Shown: one piece after another, positions 42,074 to 49,965 of the stretch | How positions within the stretch are numbered: the first letter of the stretch is position 1 | Layout: the number at the start of each line of letters is the position of its first letter | Source of the DNA: Arthrobacter sp. Bi83 | GTDB taxonomy: Bacteria > Actinomycetota > Actinomycetes > Actinomycetales > Micrococcaceae | Direction of reading: 5' to 3' | Assembly: GCF_918698095.1 (NCBI RefSeq) | Contig: NZ_CAKKLY010000009.1 | Span: 1 to 64,000 of the forward strand | DNA: 64,000 bases | Translations under genes and position numbers: made by a program | Notes under the pieces: generated by a model | What the model saw: the letters and a program-made list of their open reading frames with translations, nothing else | Told to the model about the DNA's origin: nothing | Database searches by the model: none

Positions 42074-43279
42074 ATGTTCCTCGACCTGCTTCGACGACGA
42101 AACCCCCGTTTCCTCTCGGCAATTTCCCAGCTGCACACAACCGGCGACCTGCCCGTCAACTGCTACGCAATTGACCTCGACGCCGTCGAACGCAATGCTG
42201 TCGCATTCGCCGCGGAAGCGGCGCGTCTCGGACTGACGCCGTTCGCCATGACCAAGCAGATAGGCCGCAACCCCGACGTCTCCAAGACACTCGTGCGCTC
42301 AGGCATCACCCACGCCGTCGGCGTCGACCTGCAGTGCGCCGTGGCAGCGGCTTCGGGAGGCCTCCGCGTGGGGCACCTTGGCCATCTCGTCCAGATACCC
42401 AGGCACGAGGCCAACCTGGCCGCGTCGCTGGAACCTCTGTACTGGACGGTCTTCAGCGAGACCAAGGCCCGGGAGGCAGGTGCCGCCGCACTAAGGCGCG
42501 GACGCGTCCAGGATGTCCTCCTCCGCGTTTTCGCCCCCGATGACCGCTTCTACACCGGGCACGAGGGCGGCTTTGCCTTGGACGGAATCGTGCAGGCGGC
42601 CGACACCGTCGACGCTCTCCCCGGCGTGCGCTTCGCCGGCATCACCACGTTCCCCGCCACCCTCTTCAATCCGGCAACAGGGACGGCAGAGGCAACCCCG
42701 AACCGACGCACCCTCGCCCGTGCAGCGGCGCTCCTCGAAGCCAGCGGACGGACCGGATTCGCCGTGAACGCGCCCGGAACCACGTCAATTTCGGTGCTGG
42801 AGGGGCTTGCCCGCGACGGAGCCACCCAAGTGGAGCCAGGCCACGGGCTAACGGGAACCACCCCCCTGCATGCCGTGGCCGATCTGGCCGAAGAGCCTGC
42901 CATCGCGTACGTCACCGAAGTCTCCCACCTGTGGAATGACAAGGCCCACGTCTTCGGCGGAGGGTTCTACGTCGACCCGGTCCTTGGTGAAGGCACCACG
43001 CGCGCGATCGTCGTTCCCGGCGCCTCGGACGTCTCCGCCGCGCCGGCGCTTCCGGTCGAAATGCCTGCGCCACATGCGATCGACTACTACGCCACCATCC
43101 CCTTGGACCACGCAAGTCCCGTCGCAGAAGGCGACACGGTGATCTTCGGGTTCCGTCCGCAGGTGTTTGTCACCCGGGCACTGACCGCGGCCATCTCCGG
43201 CATCTCCACAGGCACCCCCCGGGTCGAGGGCATCTGGGCAGCGGACGGCTCCGCACCGCTCGCCCTGGCCCAATCCTGA
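42074..43279 (+). CDS. YhfX-like PLP-dependent alanine racemase-fold protein
   Basis: A 401-residue protein with an alanine-racemase N-terminal barrel. AIDLDAVERNAVAFAAEAARLGLTPFAMTKQIGRNPDV carries the PLP lysine (in FAMTKQ), matching the YhfX group rather than the housekeeping Alr. Late in the protein VEPGHGLTGTTPLHA and VTEVSHLWNDKAHVFGGGFYVDP fit the same group. The natural reaction of YhfX is not established; racemisation or epimerisation of an amino acid is expected from the fold. AAAGGA precedes the ATG. It is in one operon with an ABC transporter, kinase, SIS protein and phosphotriesterase homologue. Confidence 0.8.
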   Translation: MFLDLLRRRNPRFLSAISQLHTTGDLPVNCYAIDLDAVERNAVAFAAEAARLGLTPFAMTKQIGRNPDVSKTLVRSGITHAVGVDLQCAVAAASGGLRVGHLGHLVQIPRHEANLAASLEPLYWTVFSETKAREAGAAALRRGRVQDVLLRVFAPDDRFYTGHEGGFALDGIVQAADTVDALPGVRFAGITTFPATLFNPATGTAEATPNRRTLARAAALLEASGRTGFAVNAPGTTSISVLEGLARDGATQVEPGHGLTGTTPLHAVADLAEEPAIAYVTEVSHLWNDKAHVFGGGFYVDPVLGEGTTRAIVVPGASDVSAAPALPVEMPAPHAIDYYATIPLDHASPVAEGDTVIFGFRPQVFVTRALTAAISGISTGTPRVEGIWAADGSAPLALAQS

Positions 43280-43303
43280 CACCGAAGACAGATAGGACAC
43301 ATC

Positions 43304-44086
43304 ATGACACTCTCACCTTCGGCAGCCGAGGCTGCCACCCCTGAATCCGCTTCCGCTCCACCCCTCCGGCTGAAGGGCATCCACAAAAACTTCGGGGGCG
43401 TGGTAGCCATCAAGCACTTTGACCTGGAAGTAAGGGCCGGCGAGATCGTGGCCCTGGTGGGCGACAATGGCGCGGGCAAATCCACCCTGGTCAAGATCAT
43501 TTCCGGCCTGTACCAGCCCAGCGACGGTGAAATCTGGCTGAACGGCGAGCAGGTCAGCTTCCGCGACGCCTCCGACGCGCGGACCAAAGGCGTCGAGGTC
43601 GTCTACCAGGACCTCGCGCTCGTAGAGGACCAGCCCGTCTACATGAACATGTTCCTCGGCCGGGAATTGACCAAGGGGCCGTTGGGCATCCTGGACAGGA
43701 AGGCCATGGCCACGCAGACCCAGGAACTCGTGGACACCCTGGACGTGCGGATCCCCTCCGCCAAGGCCACCCTGAGCGATCTGTCCGGCGGGCAGCGCCA
43801 GGGCGTCGCGATCTGCCGCGCCACGCACTGGGCCAGCAGCCTCGTGCTCATGGACGAGCCCACCGCGGCGCTTGGCGTTGCCGAGACGGCGAAGGTCGAG
43901 GAAGTCATCCTCAAGCTCCGCTCCAGGGGAGCCGCCGTGCTCATCGTCAGCCACAACATGGACCAGGTGTTCCGCATCGCCGACCGCGTCTCGGTACTCC
44001 GCCGCGGGACCCAGGTCGGCACCAAGAGGCTGGCCGAAACATCCCACAACGAGGTCGTGGCCATGATTACTGGACTGAGCTCATGA
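43304..44086 (+). CDS. Sugar ABC transporter ATPase, single-domain (FrcA type)
   Basis: A 260-residue ABC ATPase with one nucleotide-binding domain, unlike the double-domain RbsA type at 54335. Walker A GDNGAGKSTLVK, Q-loop VVYQDLALV, signature LSGGQRQG, Walker B LVLMDEPTAALG and H-switch IVSHNMDQ are intact. The short form is characteristic of FrcA-like fructose/sugar importers, where two copies associate with the permease. It overlaps the SIS gene by four bases. Confidence 0.9.
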   Translation: MTLSPSAAEAATPESASAPPLRLKGIHKNFGGVVAIKHFDLEVRAGEIVALVGDNGAGKSTLVKIISGLYQPSDGEIWLNGEQVSFRDASDARTKGVEVVYQDLALVEDQPVYMNMFLGRELTKGPLGILDRKAMATQTQELVDTLDVRIPSAKATLSDLSGGQRQGVAICRATHWASSLVLMDEPTAALGVAETAKVEEVILKLRSRGAAVLIVSHNMDQVFRIADRVSVLRRGTQVGTKRLAETSHNEVVAMITGLSS

Positions 44087-45159
44087 CCGCCGAAGGGCAC
44101 CCCTTGCCGGGGGACCACATGCGGGCCGAGATCGCCGAACAGCCGGCACGCTGGCAGGATCTCATCACGCAACAACAGCCCCGCCTCCTGGAAGCTGCGG
44201 AACTGTTCCGCACCATCAACCCGGAGCTGCTGGTCTTCGCCGCCCGCGGGTCCAGCGATCATGCCGCCATGTACGGCCAGTATCTGGCCCACAACCTCCT
44301 CGGCATACCCGCCTCGCTATCGACGCCGAGCACGGTCACGGCGTTCGGCACGGAACTGCGGTATCCGAGGTCGATCATGCTGGCCGTGTCGCAGTCCGGC
44401 GAGTCACCGGACCTCCTCGACACGGTTGGCGCCGCAAAGCGGGCCGGAGTCCCCGTTATTGCCCTGACCAACAACGAATCGAGCACGCTTGCAGCTTTGG
44501 GTGATGTGCATGTCAACCTCACGGCAGGACCTGAACTTTCAGTGGCAGCCACCAAAACCTACACGGCCGAACTGCTCGCCCTGTATGTCGTACTGACACT
44601 CGCCGCAGGCGGTTCCTGGAGCGAGATCAAAACACGGGCGAACGCAGCCATCGAAGCCGCGAACCGGGTAATCGACCGGGCCGCGTCGTGGGGGAAACGG
44701 CTTGCAGAGACCCTCCAGGACGCTGACAGGGTCCTGGTGGTCGGCCGTGGCTACTCAATGTCGACGGCAAAGGAAGGAGCGCTCAAGCTGATGGAGACCA
44801 ACTCCATGGCAGCCTCGGGCTGGAGCGCCGCCGACGCGACCCACGGGCCTCTCGGACAAGTGGAGCCGGGCACGCCCGTCATTGCTCTCACAGCCAGCCC
44901 CGGAGGGCGCGAATCCGTTCACGCCTTTGCCCAGGCGGCCCGCGCCCTTGGCGGCCGAACCATCATCATCGGGCCACACGGAAGTGATGATGAGGACGAC
45001 CTTCAAATTCCGGCTGCCGGTGCCTCCGGCCTCGATCCCGCGCTCCTGCCCCTGATGGAAATCATCCCCCTGCAGCAACTGGCGCTGTGCCTGGCCCTGC
45101 GCCGGGGACTGGACCCAGACCGCCCCCCGGGACTCAAGAAGGTGACAAAAACTATTTGA
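44083..45159 (+). CDS. SIS-domain protein (GlmS C-terminal-like; deaminase/deglycase candidate)
   Basis: A 358-residue protein with two SIS domains and no glutaminase part. ARGSSDHAAMYGQYLAHNL, VSQSGESPDLLD and ELSVAATKTYTAELLAL are the sugar-phosphate-binding motifs of the GlmS isomerase domain; the second SIS holds VVGRGYSMSTAKEGALKLMET. Relatives include AgaS and NagB-II deaminases and the FrlB/FraB deglycases that split amino acid-sugar-6-phosphates. With a C6 kinase and a racemase-like protein in the operon, a deglycase releasing glucose 6-phosphate and an amino acid is attractive, but a simple aminosugar deaminase is equally possible by sequence. Confidence 0.82.
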   Translation: MTAEGHPLPGDHMRAEIAEQPARWQDLITQQQPRLLEAAELFRTINPELLVFAARGSSDHAAMYGQYLAHNLLGIPASLSTPSTVTAFGTELRYPRSIMLAVSQSGESPDLLDTVGAAKRAGVPVIALTNNESSTLAALGDVHVNLTAGPELSVAATKTYTAELLALYVVLTLAAGGSWSEIKTRANAAIEAANRVIDRAASWGKRLAETLQDADRVLVVGRGYSMSTAKEGALKLMETNSMAASGWSAADATHGPLGQVEPGTPVIALTASPGGRESVHAFAQAARALGGRTIIIGPHGSDDEDDLQIPAAGASGLDPALLPLMEIIPLQQLALCLALRRGLDPDRPPGLKKVTKTI

Positions 45160-45551
45160 CGACTCCCGGGGAACGGCCGCCGCGCCGCCGTCAGTAGACG
45201 TAGCGGTGGAGATGGCCACTTACAGCGCGGCGGCCACACCGGCCGTGGTTACCAACCACATACGCCCGTCCGGATTCTTGAACGTCAAGGGACCGGCCGG
45301 AGCTTGAACTCCCCCAAACGACCTCCATGAGCTCGCTGCCGGACGACCAGGACCTGTACCTGGTGCATAGTGTCCTTCGCTGATGGGTTGGTCGTGGCGG
45401 AGGGGTGGTTCTTTGTTTCATGCGTTTTTCCTCTTCGGGGCGAGATGTGGGCGAAGGGGACGATGCAGGAGCCGCCCCTAGGATCAGAGTCCTTCGCGCA
45501 GACTTTTCTCGCCGTTATTGACGTGAAGTAAATTCAAATTAAGGAGAACGT
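45160..45551. other. Intergenic region with a coding-like relic
   Basis: No intact gene. On the minus strand 45356-45220 reads AASSWRSFGGVQAPAGPLTF followed by KNPDGRMWLVTTAGVAAAL and a TAA stop, which looks like a protein C-terminus but has no matching upstream body. The last 40 bases before 45552 are A/T-rich (CGTTATTGACGTGAAGTAAA) and may hold the promoter of the next gene. Confidence 0.35.
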
Positions 45552-46058
45552 ATGGCGCCGCATGTCCGCATGCCACTTCCGATCCCTGTGCTAGCGGTGC
45601 TGACTTGGTTCGATGACGAATGTCAGCTTCTAGTTCATTGTCAGGGAGACATCCCGTGTTCCGGGTCCTTCATCGTGGGGCTTGAGGTGAAAGGCGATGG
45701 CGGGGGGATCCGACACTGCTGCATCGAGTATTCAGACGCTTCGCCGGCCGGAATCTTCACTTTCGACCTTACAGAGAACCTTCAGTTTGCCCATGACGTT
45801 GCCACCGTGAACTCGAACGGATCCGTTCTCGAAGGACGGTTTCCGGCCTGGGCGGTCGGCACTCCGGGTGCCGAATGGTCTTTTTCGGCGTTTTGCATCC
45901 AAAACGGAGTGACCACCGCCCGCGGCATCGAAGTCGAGCAGTCTCGGGGCCGGGCAGGGCCGGAAGCAGTGAGTGACCTCCACCCACCTGCTACCCAGTC
46001 GAGTCGCCGGGCGACCACTGATATTCTGTCAGACCGTTTCCACTTCGAGCCCAGCTGA
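45552..46058 (+). CDS. Hypothetical protein
   Basis: A 168-residue ORF with a good AAGGAGA site seven bases before the ATG. I do not recognise it. The first 125 residues read like a beta-rich globular protein (LPIPVLAVLTWFDDECQLLV, IVGLEVKGDGGG, AEWSFSAFCIQNGVTTA). The last 30 or so codons run into DNA that encodes, on the other strand, a duplicated DeoR gene end, so the C-terminus may be recently replaced. The gene is solitary and convergent with the DeoR gene. Confidence 0.6.
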   Translation: MAPHVRMPLPIPVLAVLTWFDDECQLLVHCQGDIPCSGSFIVGLEVKGDGGGIRHCCIEYSDASPAGIFTFDLTENLQFAHDVATVNSNGSVLEGRFPAWAVGTPGAEWSFSAFCIQNGVTTARGIEVEQSRGRAGPEAVSDLHPPATQSSRRATTDILSDRFHFEPS

Positions 46059-46190
46059 CGGCAGAGCTTCGAGTATCTCAGGCTCTATGCCCAGCAGTTC
46101 TGTGGCAGCTGTCCGGGCGGATTCCTCGCCACGAGCGAGCTTGGTTTGGCCTTGGGAAATTAGGTGCGCGGCGGCCTTCGGTGGGTAATT
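46029..46190 (-). pseudogene. Tandem duplicate of the DeoR gene 3' end
   Basis: The segment just after the DeoR stop (TGA at 46193-46191) remains open in the same frame for 53 codons and ends GIEPEILEALPSAGLEVETV-stop, nearly repeating the true DeoR C-terminus GIEPQMLESLRSAGVEVETV. The two stops are exactly 162 bases apart. The DNA match covers about 65 bases at roughly 80 percent by eye. The 30 codons between the copies (HLISQGQTKLARGEESARTA) are protein-like but not DeoR. It is a relic of a second, related gene end or a partial tandem duplication. Confidence 0.6.
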
Positions 46191-46997
46191 TCAGACCGTT
46201 TCCACTTCCACGCCAGCTGAGCGTAGGGACTCGAGCATCTGTGGCTCTATGCCATCATCCGTTAAGACAAGGTCGATGTCGGCCAACCCGGCGTGTTTCC
46301 AATTGCTGACCCGTCCAAATTTACTGTGGTCTGCCAAGAGGATCCGGCGGCGGGCGCTGGCACACATCAGCCGCTTCACTGCGGCTTCGGCGGCGTCGGG
46401 CGTGGTGAGTCCTCGGTCGAGTGAAACGGCGCTGGCTCCCAGGAAGGCGACGTCCACGTTGATGTCGGACAGGGCGCGGGCGGCCCAGTCATCCACTTCC
46501 GCTGAAGTAACCGGGCGGACCCGGCCCCCGAGCGTGTATACCGTGAGGAGAGGCGAGTCCATCAGCGTCATGGCGATCGAGAGCGTGTTGGTGTAAACCC
46601 TCATCGACCTGTCCCGGGGAAACAAGTCAGCGAACCGTGCGGTAGTTGACCCTGCATCGATGAGCACCGACCCGTCGGCAGGGAGGTGACGGAGTGCTGC
46701 GGCGGCTATTCGGGTCTTTTCCTCTGTGAAGGCAGTCCTGGAGGCAACGGGGGGCTCGTAGGTGAGCCGTCCGACGGGTATCGCTCCGCCGTGGACCCGC
46801 TTAATGAGCCCTAGCTGCTCAAGGGCCACCAGATCCTTGCGGACGGTTTCGTTCGTGACTCCCAGCTCCAGGGCAATAGCTGTGGCATCGGCACGCCCTT
46901 CCGTCCGAAGCGTCGTCAGGATGAGTTCCCGCCTTTGGTCGGGAAAAGGGACACGGGTCTCGAGACGTGTGGTGGCCGGGTCTGCGGCTGGTGTCAT
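46191..46997 (-). CDS. DeoR-family regulator (copy 1)
   Basis: A 268-residue DeoR-type sugar-phosphate-responsive repressor. N-terminal HTH (QRRELILTTLRTEGRADATAIALELGVTNETVRKDLVALEQLGLIKRVHGGAIPV, about 22-76) and a C-terminal DeoRC/isomerase-like fold (SVLIDAGSTTARFADL, VAFLGASAVS, LADHSKFGRVSN). It is about two-thirds identical to the second DeoR in this window (51372) by eye. It is the most upstream regulator of the aldolase-epimerase side. GTTAAG-N5-CTTAAC at 47070-47086 may be its operator. Confidence 0.9.
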   Translation of the reverse strand: MTPAADPATTRLETRVPFPDQRRELILTTLRTEGRADATAIALELGVTNETVRKDLVALEQLGLIKRVHGGAIPVGRLTYEPPVASRTAFTEEKTRIAAAALRHLPADGSVLIDAGSTTARFADLFPRDRSMRVYTNTLSIAMTLMDSPLLTVYTLGGRVRPVTSAEVDDWAARALSDINVDVAFLGASAVSLDRGLTTPDAAEAAVKRLMCASARRRILLADHSKFGRVSNWKHAGLADIDLVLTDDGIEPQMLESLRSAGVEVETV

Positions 46998-47069
46998 GCG
47001 GCCTCCTTCAAGTGTGGCATCAGTGATGTACCCAACCGTGTCACGAAGAGTGCCCTAATGAGAAGCCAG

Positions 47070-47086
47070 GTTAAGACAACCTTAAC
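47070..47086. promoter_or_regulatory. Palindrome upstream of DeoR copy 1
   Basis: GTTAAG-ACAAC-CTTAAC, flanked by CCA and TGG that also pair. It lies 73 bases upstream of the DeoR start and could be an autoregulatory site. Confidence 0.4.
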
Positions 47087-47238
47087 TGGTTCACCGTCGG
47101 GCCTCTGATGGACGTGACACTTTAGCGACCGCAAAGGGTGCCGGGGCCATGTTTCGGCAGGAACGCCGCGCCATGATCCCCGCCCGCGCGGCCTTCCCTT
47201 GGGTATCCAGTTGGCCCCCGTTCAGTCGTCACCCGCCG

Positions 47239-48198
47239 TTAGATGGCGAAAATGGTCCAGTTTGCGATGTGCGTCGCCCCGGGCAGGAGGTGAACGACGT
47301 CTTTGCCGGAGTTGAATGCATCGGGCGGGCAGCTCATCGGTTCGACGGCAAGTCCGAGCCGGTGGCGCTCAGCGACCATGTGGTCGGCGGTGTGAACCTG
47401 GACCCAGTCGCAAGACCGATCCCAGCGGATTCCGACACCGGATCCGCCGGGATCCGTGAGACGAACCGTTGCATTCCCCTGCGGATCCCGGACGAGGTCG
47501 GTGAATGGATGATCGATTTCGATGTCACCCAATGTCCGTGCCTCGCGGAAGTCAAAAGGCCCGTCAGCAGCCGGGCGCCTGCCCAGGGGCAGAAGCCGGT
47601 CGGGGGTGACCTCCAGGAATGTATCGGCCGGGAGCTCAAGGCTCCAGGAATTGAATGCTGATTTCCCGGCCACCAGGTAGGGGTGCGGACAGACCCCGTA
47701 AGGTGCGGTGTGATCGCCCGTATTGGTAGCTGACACTTTTGTGTGGAAGCCGCCATTATCCAGCCGATAGGTGACGTCCAGCAACACCGAAAACGGGTAG
47801 CCTGCGCTTGGCCTGATTTGGTGCCGCAACCGGACGCCGGATGGCTCCGATGAAACCAGAGTCCACGGCCGTTCACAGACCAGGCCATGTAGGGCGGCGT
47901 CACGTTCTGGTTCGTTTACGGGCACCCGAAGCTCCCGGCCTTTATATATATAGCGTCCATCCGCGATGCGGTTTGGCCAGGGGGCCACCAACGCGCCACG
48001 GAAGTCGGGAACCGGCTCGTCTGCCATGAACCCCACAATGAGGTCGCGGGCACGGAAGCGGAGCTGTCTGACGGTAGCTCCTTGTTCGGTTACGACGGCG
48101 GTGTAGTTGGCCGCCGATATTTCGTACTGCGCCCCGGTGGCGCCGATGCTCACATTTTGGGCTGTCTTCACGGGATCTTCCTGGCTGGTCTTCTCCAC
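47239..48198 (-). CDS. Aldose 1-epimerase family protein
   Basis: A 319-residue galactose-mutarotase-like protein. The sugar-site motifs are visible: ALVAPWPNRIADGRY (Arg), ALHGLVCERPW (His), APYGVCPHPYLVAGK (catalytic His region) and LAVEPMSCPPDAFNSG (catalytic Glu). Aldose 1-epimerases interconvert alpha and beta anomers and feed kinases or dehydrogenases. I use the GTG at 48198, preceded by AGGAA; a GTG at 48171 with AGGAAG would also do. It is 34 bases after the SDR gene in the same transcript. Confidence 0.88.
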   Translation of the reverse strand: MEKTSQEDPVKTAQNVSIGATGAQYEISAANYTAVVTEQGATVRQLRFRARDLIVGFMADEPVPDFRGALVAPWPNRIADGRYIYKGRELRVPVNEPERDAALHGLVCERPWTLVSSEPSGVRLRHQIRPSAGYPFSVLLDVTYRLDNGGFHTKVSATNTGDHTAPYGVCPHPYLVAGKSAFNSWSLELPADTFLEVTPDRLLPLGRRPAADGPFDFREARTLGDIEIDHPFTDLVRDPQGNATVRLTDPGGSGVGIRWDRSCDWVQVHTADHMVAERHRLGLAVEPMSCPPDAFNSGKDVVHLLPGATHIANWTIFAI

Positions 48199-48232
48199 TG
48201 CAATTCCTAAGCCTTGTCGGTATATTGGCTTT

Positions 48233-48958
48233 CTAGCCCCACGATTGTTCGGACATATGCCGGAAGGCAACCTCAAGTATCCGCATGTGCCGCGGGCGGG
48301 AGAGAGCAAAGAGCACAACCTCGGCGACATCGGCAGGAGTCATCATGTCTTCCAGTTCCGGCATGCCCGGCCGGCGCAGGCCGCGTCCCATCCCGAAATT
48401 GCTAGCGACACCTCCGGGACAGATATTCGTGCAGCGGATGCTGCTGCCCCTAAGCTCATGATCCAGCGATCGCGTGAATCCGACTTGGGCGAACTTGGTG
48501 GCAACGTACGCGGCTTCATCGGGCAGCCCCCGGCGGCCAGCTTCGGACGCCACAGTGATGATGTCCCCTGCGCCTCTTTCCTTCAGATAGGGAAGAGTGG
48601 CTTCCACGGTGTGGAAGAGGCCCGTCACATTCACCTCGGTCATCTCCTGAATGTCACTGTCGGGGGTGTCGATGAAAGGTCCCCAGGAGCCAACCCCGGC
48701 GTTGGCGACGACGATGTCGATACCTCCAAAATGCTCGGCCGCAAGCGCGGCGGCGCCCTTCATCGCCTCCCTATCCCTGACATCGGCCGCAACCGTCAAA
48801 CTGTTGGGAAGCCGGGAACCCGAGCCGGATCTGGACACGATACATACGGCCGCTCCTGATTGGGACAGGGCGTCCGCGACGGCGGCACCGATGCCGCCGC
48901 TGCCTCCCGTAATGAAAGCGGTTTTGCCCAACAGCGGCCGGTTGACTGTCTCGTTCAT
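48233..48958 (-). CDS. Short-chain dehydrogenase/reductase
   Basis: A 241-residue classical SDR. Cofactor motif TGGSGGIGAAVA, NAG in VANAGVG, catalytic Ser in TVASEAG and YVATK. No acidic residue at the end of strand 2 (CIVSRSGSGS), so NADP may be preferred. In this cluster it probably oxidises a polyol or keto-sugar. It overlaps the aldolase gene start/stop by four bases (48955-48958). Confidence 0.88.
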   Translation of the reverse strand: MNETVNRPLLGKTAFITGGSGGIGAAVADALSQSGAAVCIVSRSGSGSRLPNSLTVAADVRDREAMKGAAALAAEHFGGIDIVVANAGVGSWGPFIDTPDSDIQEMTEVNVTGLFHTVEATLPYLKERGAGDIITVASEAGRRGLPDEAAYVATKFAQVGFTRSLDHELRGSSIRCTNICPGGVASNFGMGRGLRRPGMPELEDMMTPADVAEVVLFALSRPRHMRILEVAFRHMSEQSWG

Positions 48959-49806
48959 GATTGTCCTGTCCTAGGTGAAGAAATAGCTTTCAACGCTTCA
49001 CGTACGACCCGGGCGGTCCGGGTCCGCGCTGGTGCCAGGTACTTGCGGGGATCCACCAGGTCCTGGGCGCGGAGAGCCTCCCGGACGGCCTCCGTAAAGG
49101 CGATGTTCAGCATGGTCCCGATGTTGATCTTGGTCATGCCGGCCTCAATGGCAAACGCTAGTTCTGTGCTCGGAACGCCCGAAGATCCGTGCAATACGAG
49201 GGGCACGTCGACGACGGCGCGGATCCGTCTGATCAGGTCATGGTCAAGAAGCGCTGTCTGGGCGGTCATCGCATGTGAGCTCCCCACGGCAACAGCAAGA
49301 GAGTCGACGCCGGTGGACTCGATGAAGGCCGCCGCTTCCGCCGGATCGGTTCGGACGCCAGGGGCGTGCGCACCGTCTTTCCCCCCCACCTCGCCAAGCT
49401 CGGCTTCAAGATGCCAGCCCTGGGTTCGGGCAAAGGAAACCGCTCTCCGGGTAGCGGCAATGTTTTCCGCGATGGCGAGCTTCGATGCATCAAACATGGC
49501 GGAGGAGACCCCCGTCCCCATTGCTTGCTCCAGAAACTGAAACTCTTCGATATGGTCCAGGTGCAAGGAAACGCGGGCATCCGACGCTTCCGCCATGGCG
49601 GCTAGACCGGCCAGCAGCGGCCTGACCTGGCCCCGGTGGAACTTGACGCAGTTTTCGCTCACCTGCAGCACGGCAGGAAGCCCGAGTTCTTCGGCGGCTT
49701 CAACGATCGCCTCGCCATGTTCAAGATTGATGACGTTGAAGGCAGCCAGCCCGACCCCGCCGGCCATCGCCTCCCGCAACAACTCTCCGGTGTGGACCAC
49801 AGGCAT
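48955..49806 (-). CDS. Class II ketose-bisphosphate aldolase (KbaY/GatY/FbaA family)
   Basis: A 283-residue zinc aldolase. FNVINLEHGEAIVEAAEEL, the catalytic Asp and Zn His in SLHLDHIEEF, EAELGEVGGKDG, the His in VAVGSSHAM and VLHGSSGVPSTE are family landmarks. It cleaves fructose- or tagatose-1,6-bisphosphate (or a related ketose) into dihydroxyacetone phosphate and an aldehyde. The start at 49806 has GAGGAG upstream; the longer frame has none. With the FGGY and PfkB kinases it completes a two-kinase, one-aldolase ketohexose route. Confidence 0.9.
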   Translation of the reverse strand: MPVVHTGELLREAMAGGVGLAAFNVINLEHGEAIVEAAEELGLPAVLQVSENCVKFHRGQVRPLLAGLAAMAEASDARVSLHLDHIEEFQFLEQAMGTGVSSAMFDASKLAIAENIAATRRAVSFARTQGWHLEAELGEVGGKDGAHAPGVRTDPAEAAAFIESTGVDSLAVAVGSSHAMTAQTALLDHDLIRRIRAVVDVPLVLHGSSGVPSTELAFAIEAGMTKINIGTMLNIAFTEAVREALRAQDLVDPRKYLAPARTRTARVVREALKAISSPRTGQS

Positions 49807-49910
49807 GCAATTCTCCTCAGTTAATTCCCCGAAACCCGGGACGAAAGCTTTGTAGGCGGCTGCGATCACAGGACTTTCAGATGTGACCTTGACAACACTC
49901 CAAGCAAACA

Positions 49911-49940
49911 CAATAATATCCAATAGAACGCAATAAGCAA
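49911..49940. promoter_or_regulatory. Phased CAATA direct repeats in the divergent promoter
   Basis: CAATA starts at 49911, 49921 and 49931, exactly one helical turn apart, in the 159-base spacer between the divergent aldolase and FGGY kinase genes. Direct repeats of this kind are what DeoR-family repressors often bind. Confidence 0.5.
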
Positions 49941-49965
49941 TGGGAGCCAAGGAGGTGACAAAGCG

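Noticed and set aside
47940..47960. TATATATATA tract as a promoter
   Set aside because: It lies inside the epimerase coding region (Tyr-Ile codons) and has no gene downstream that would use it.
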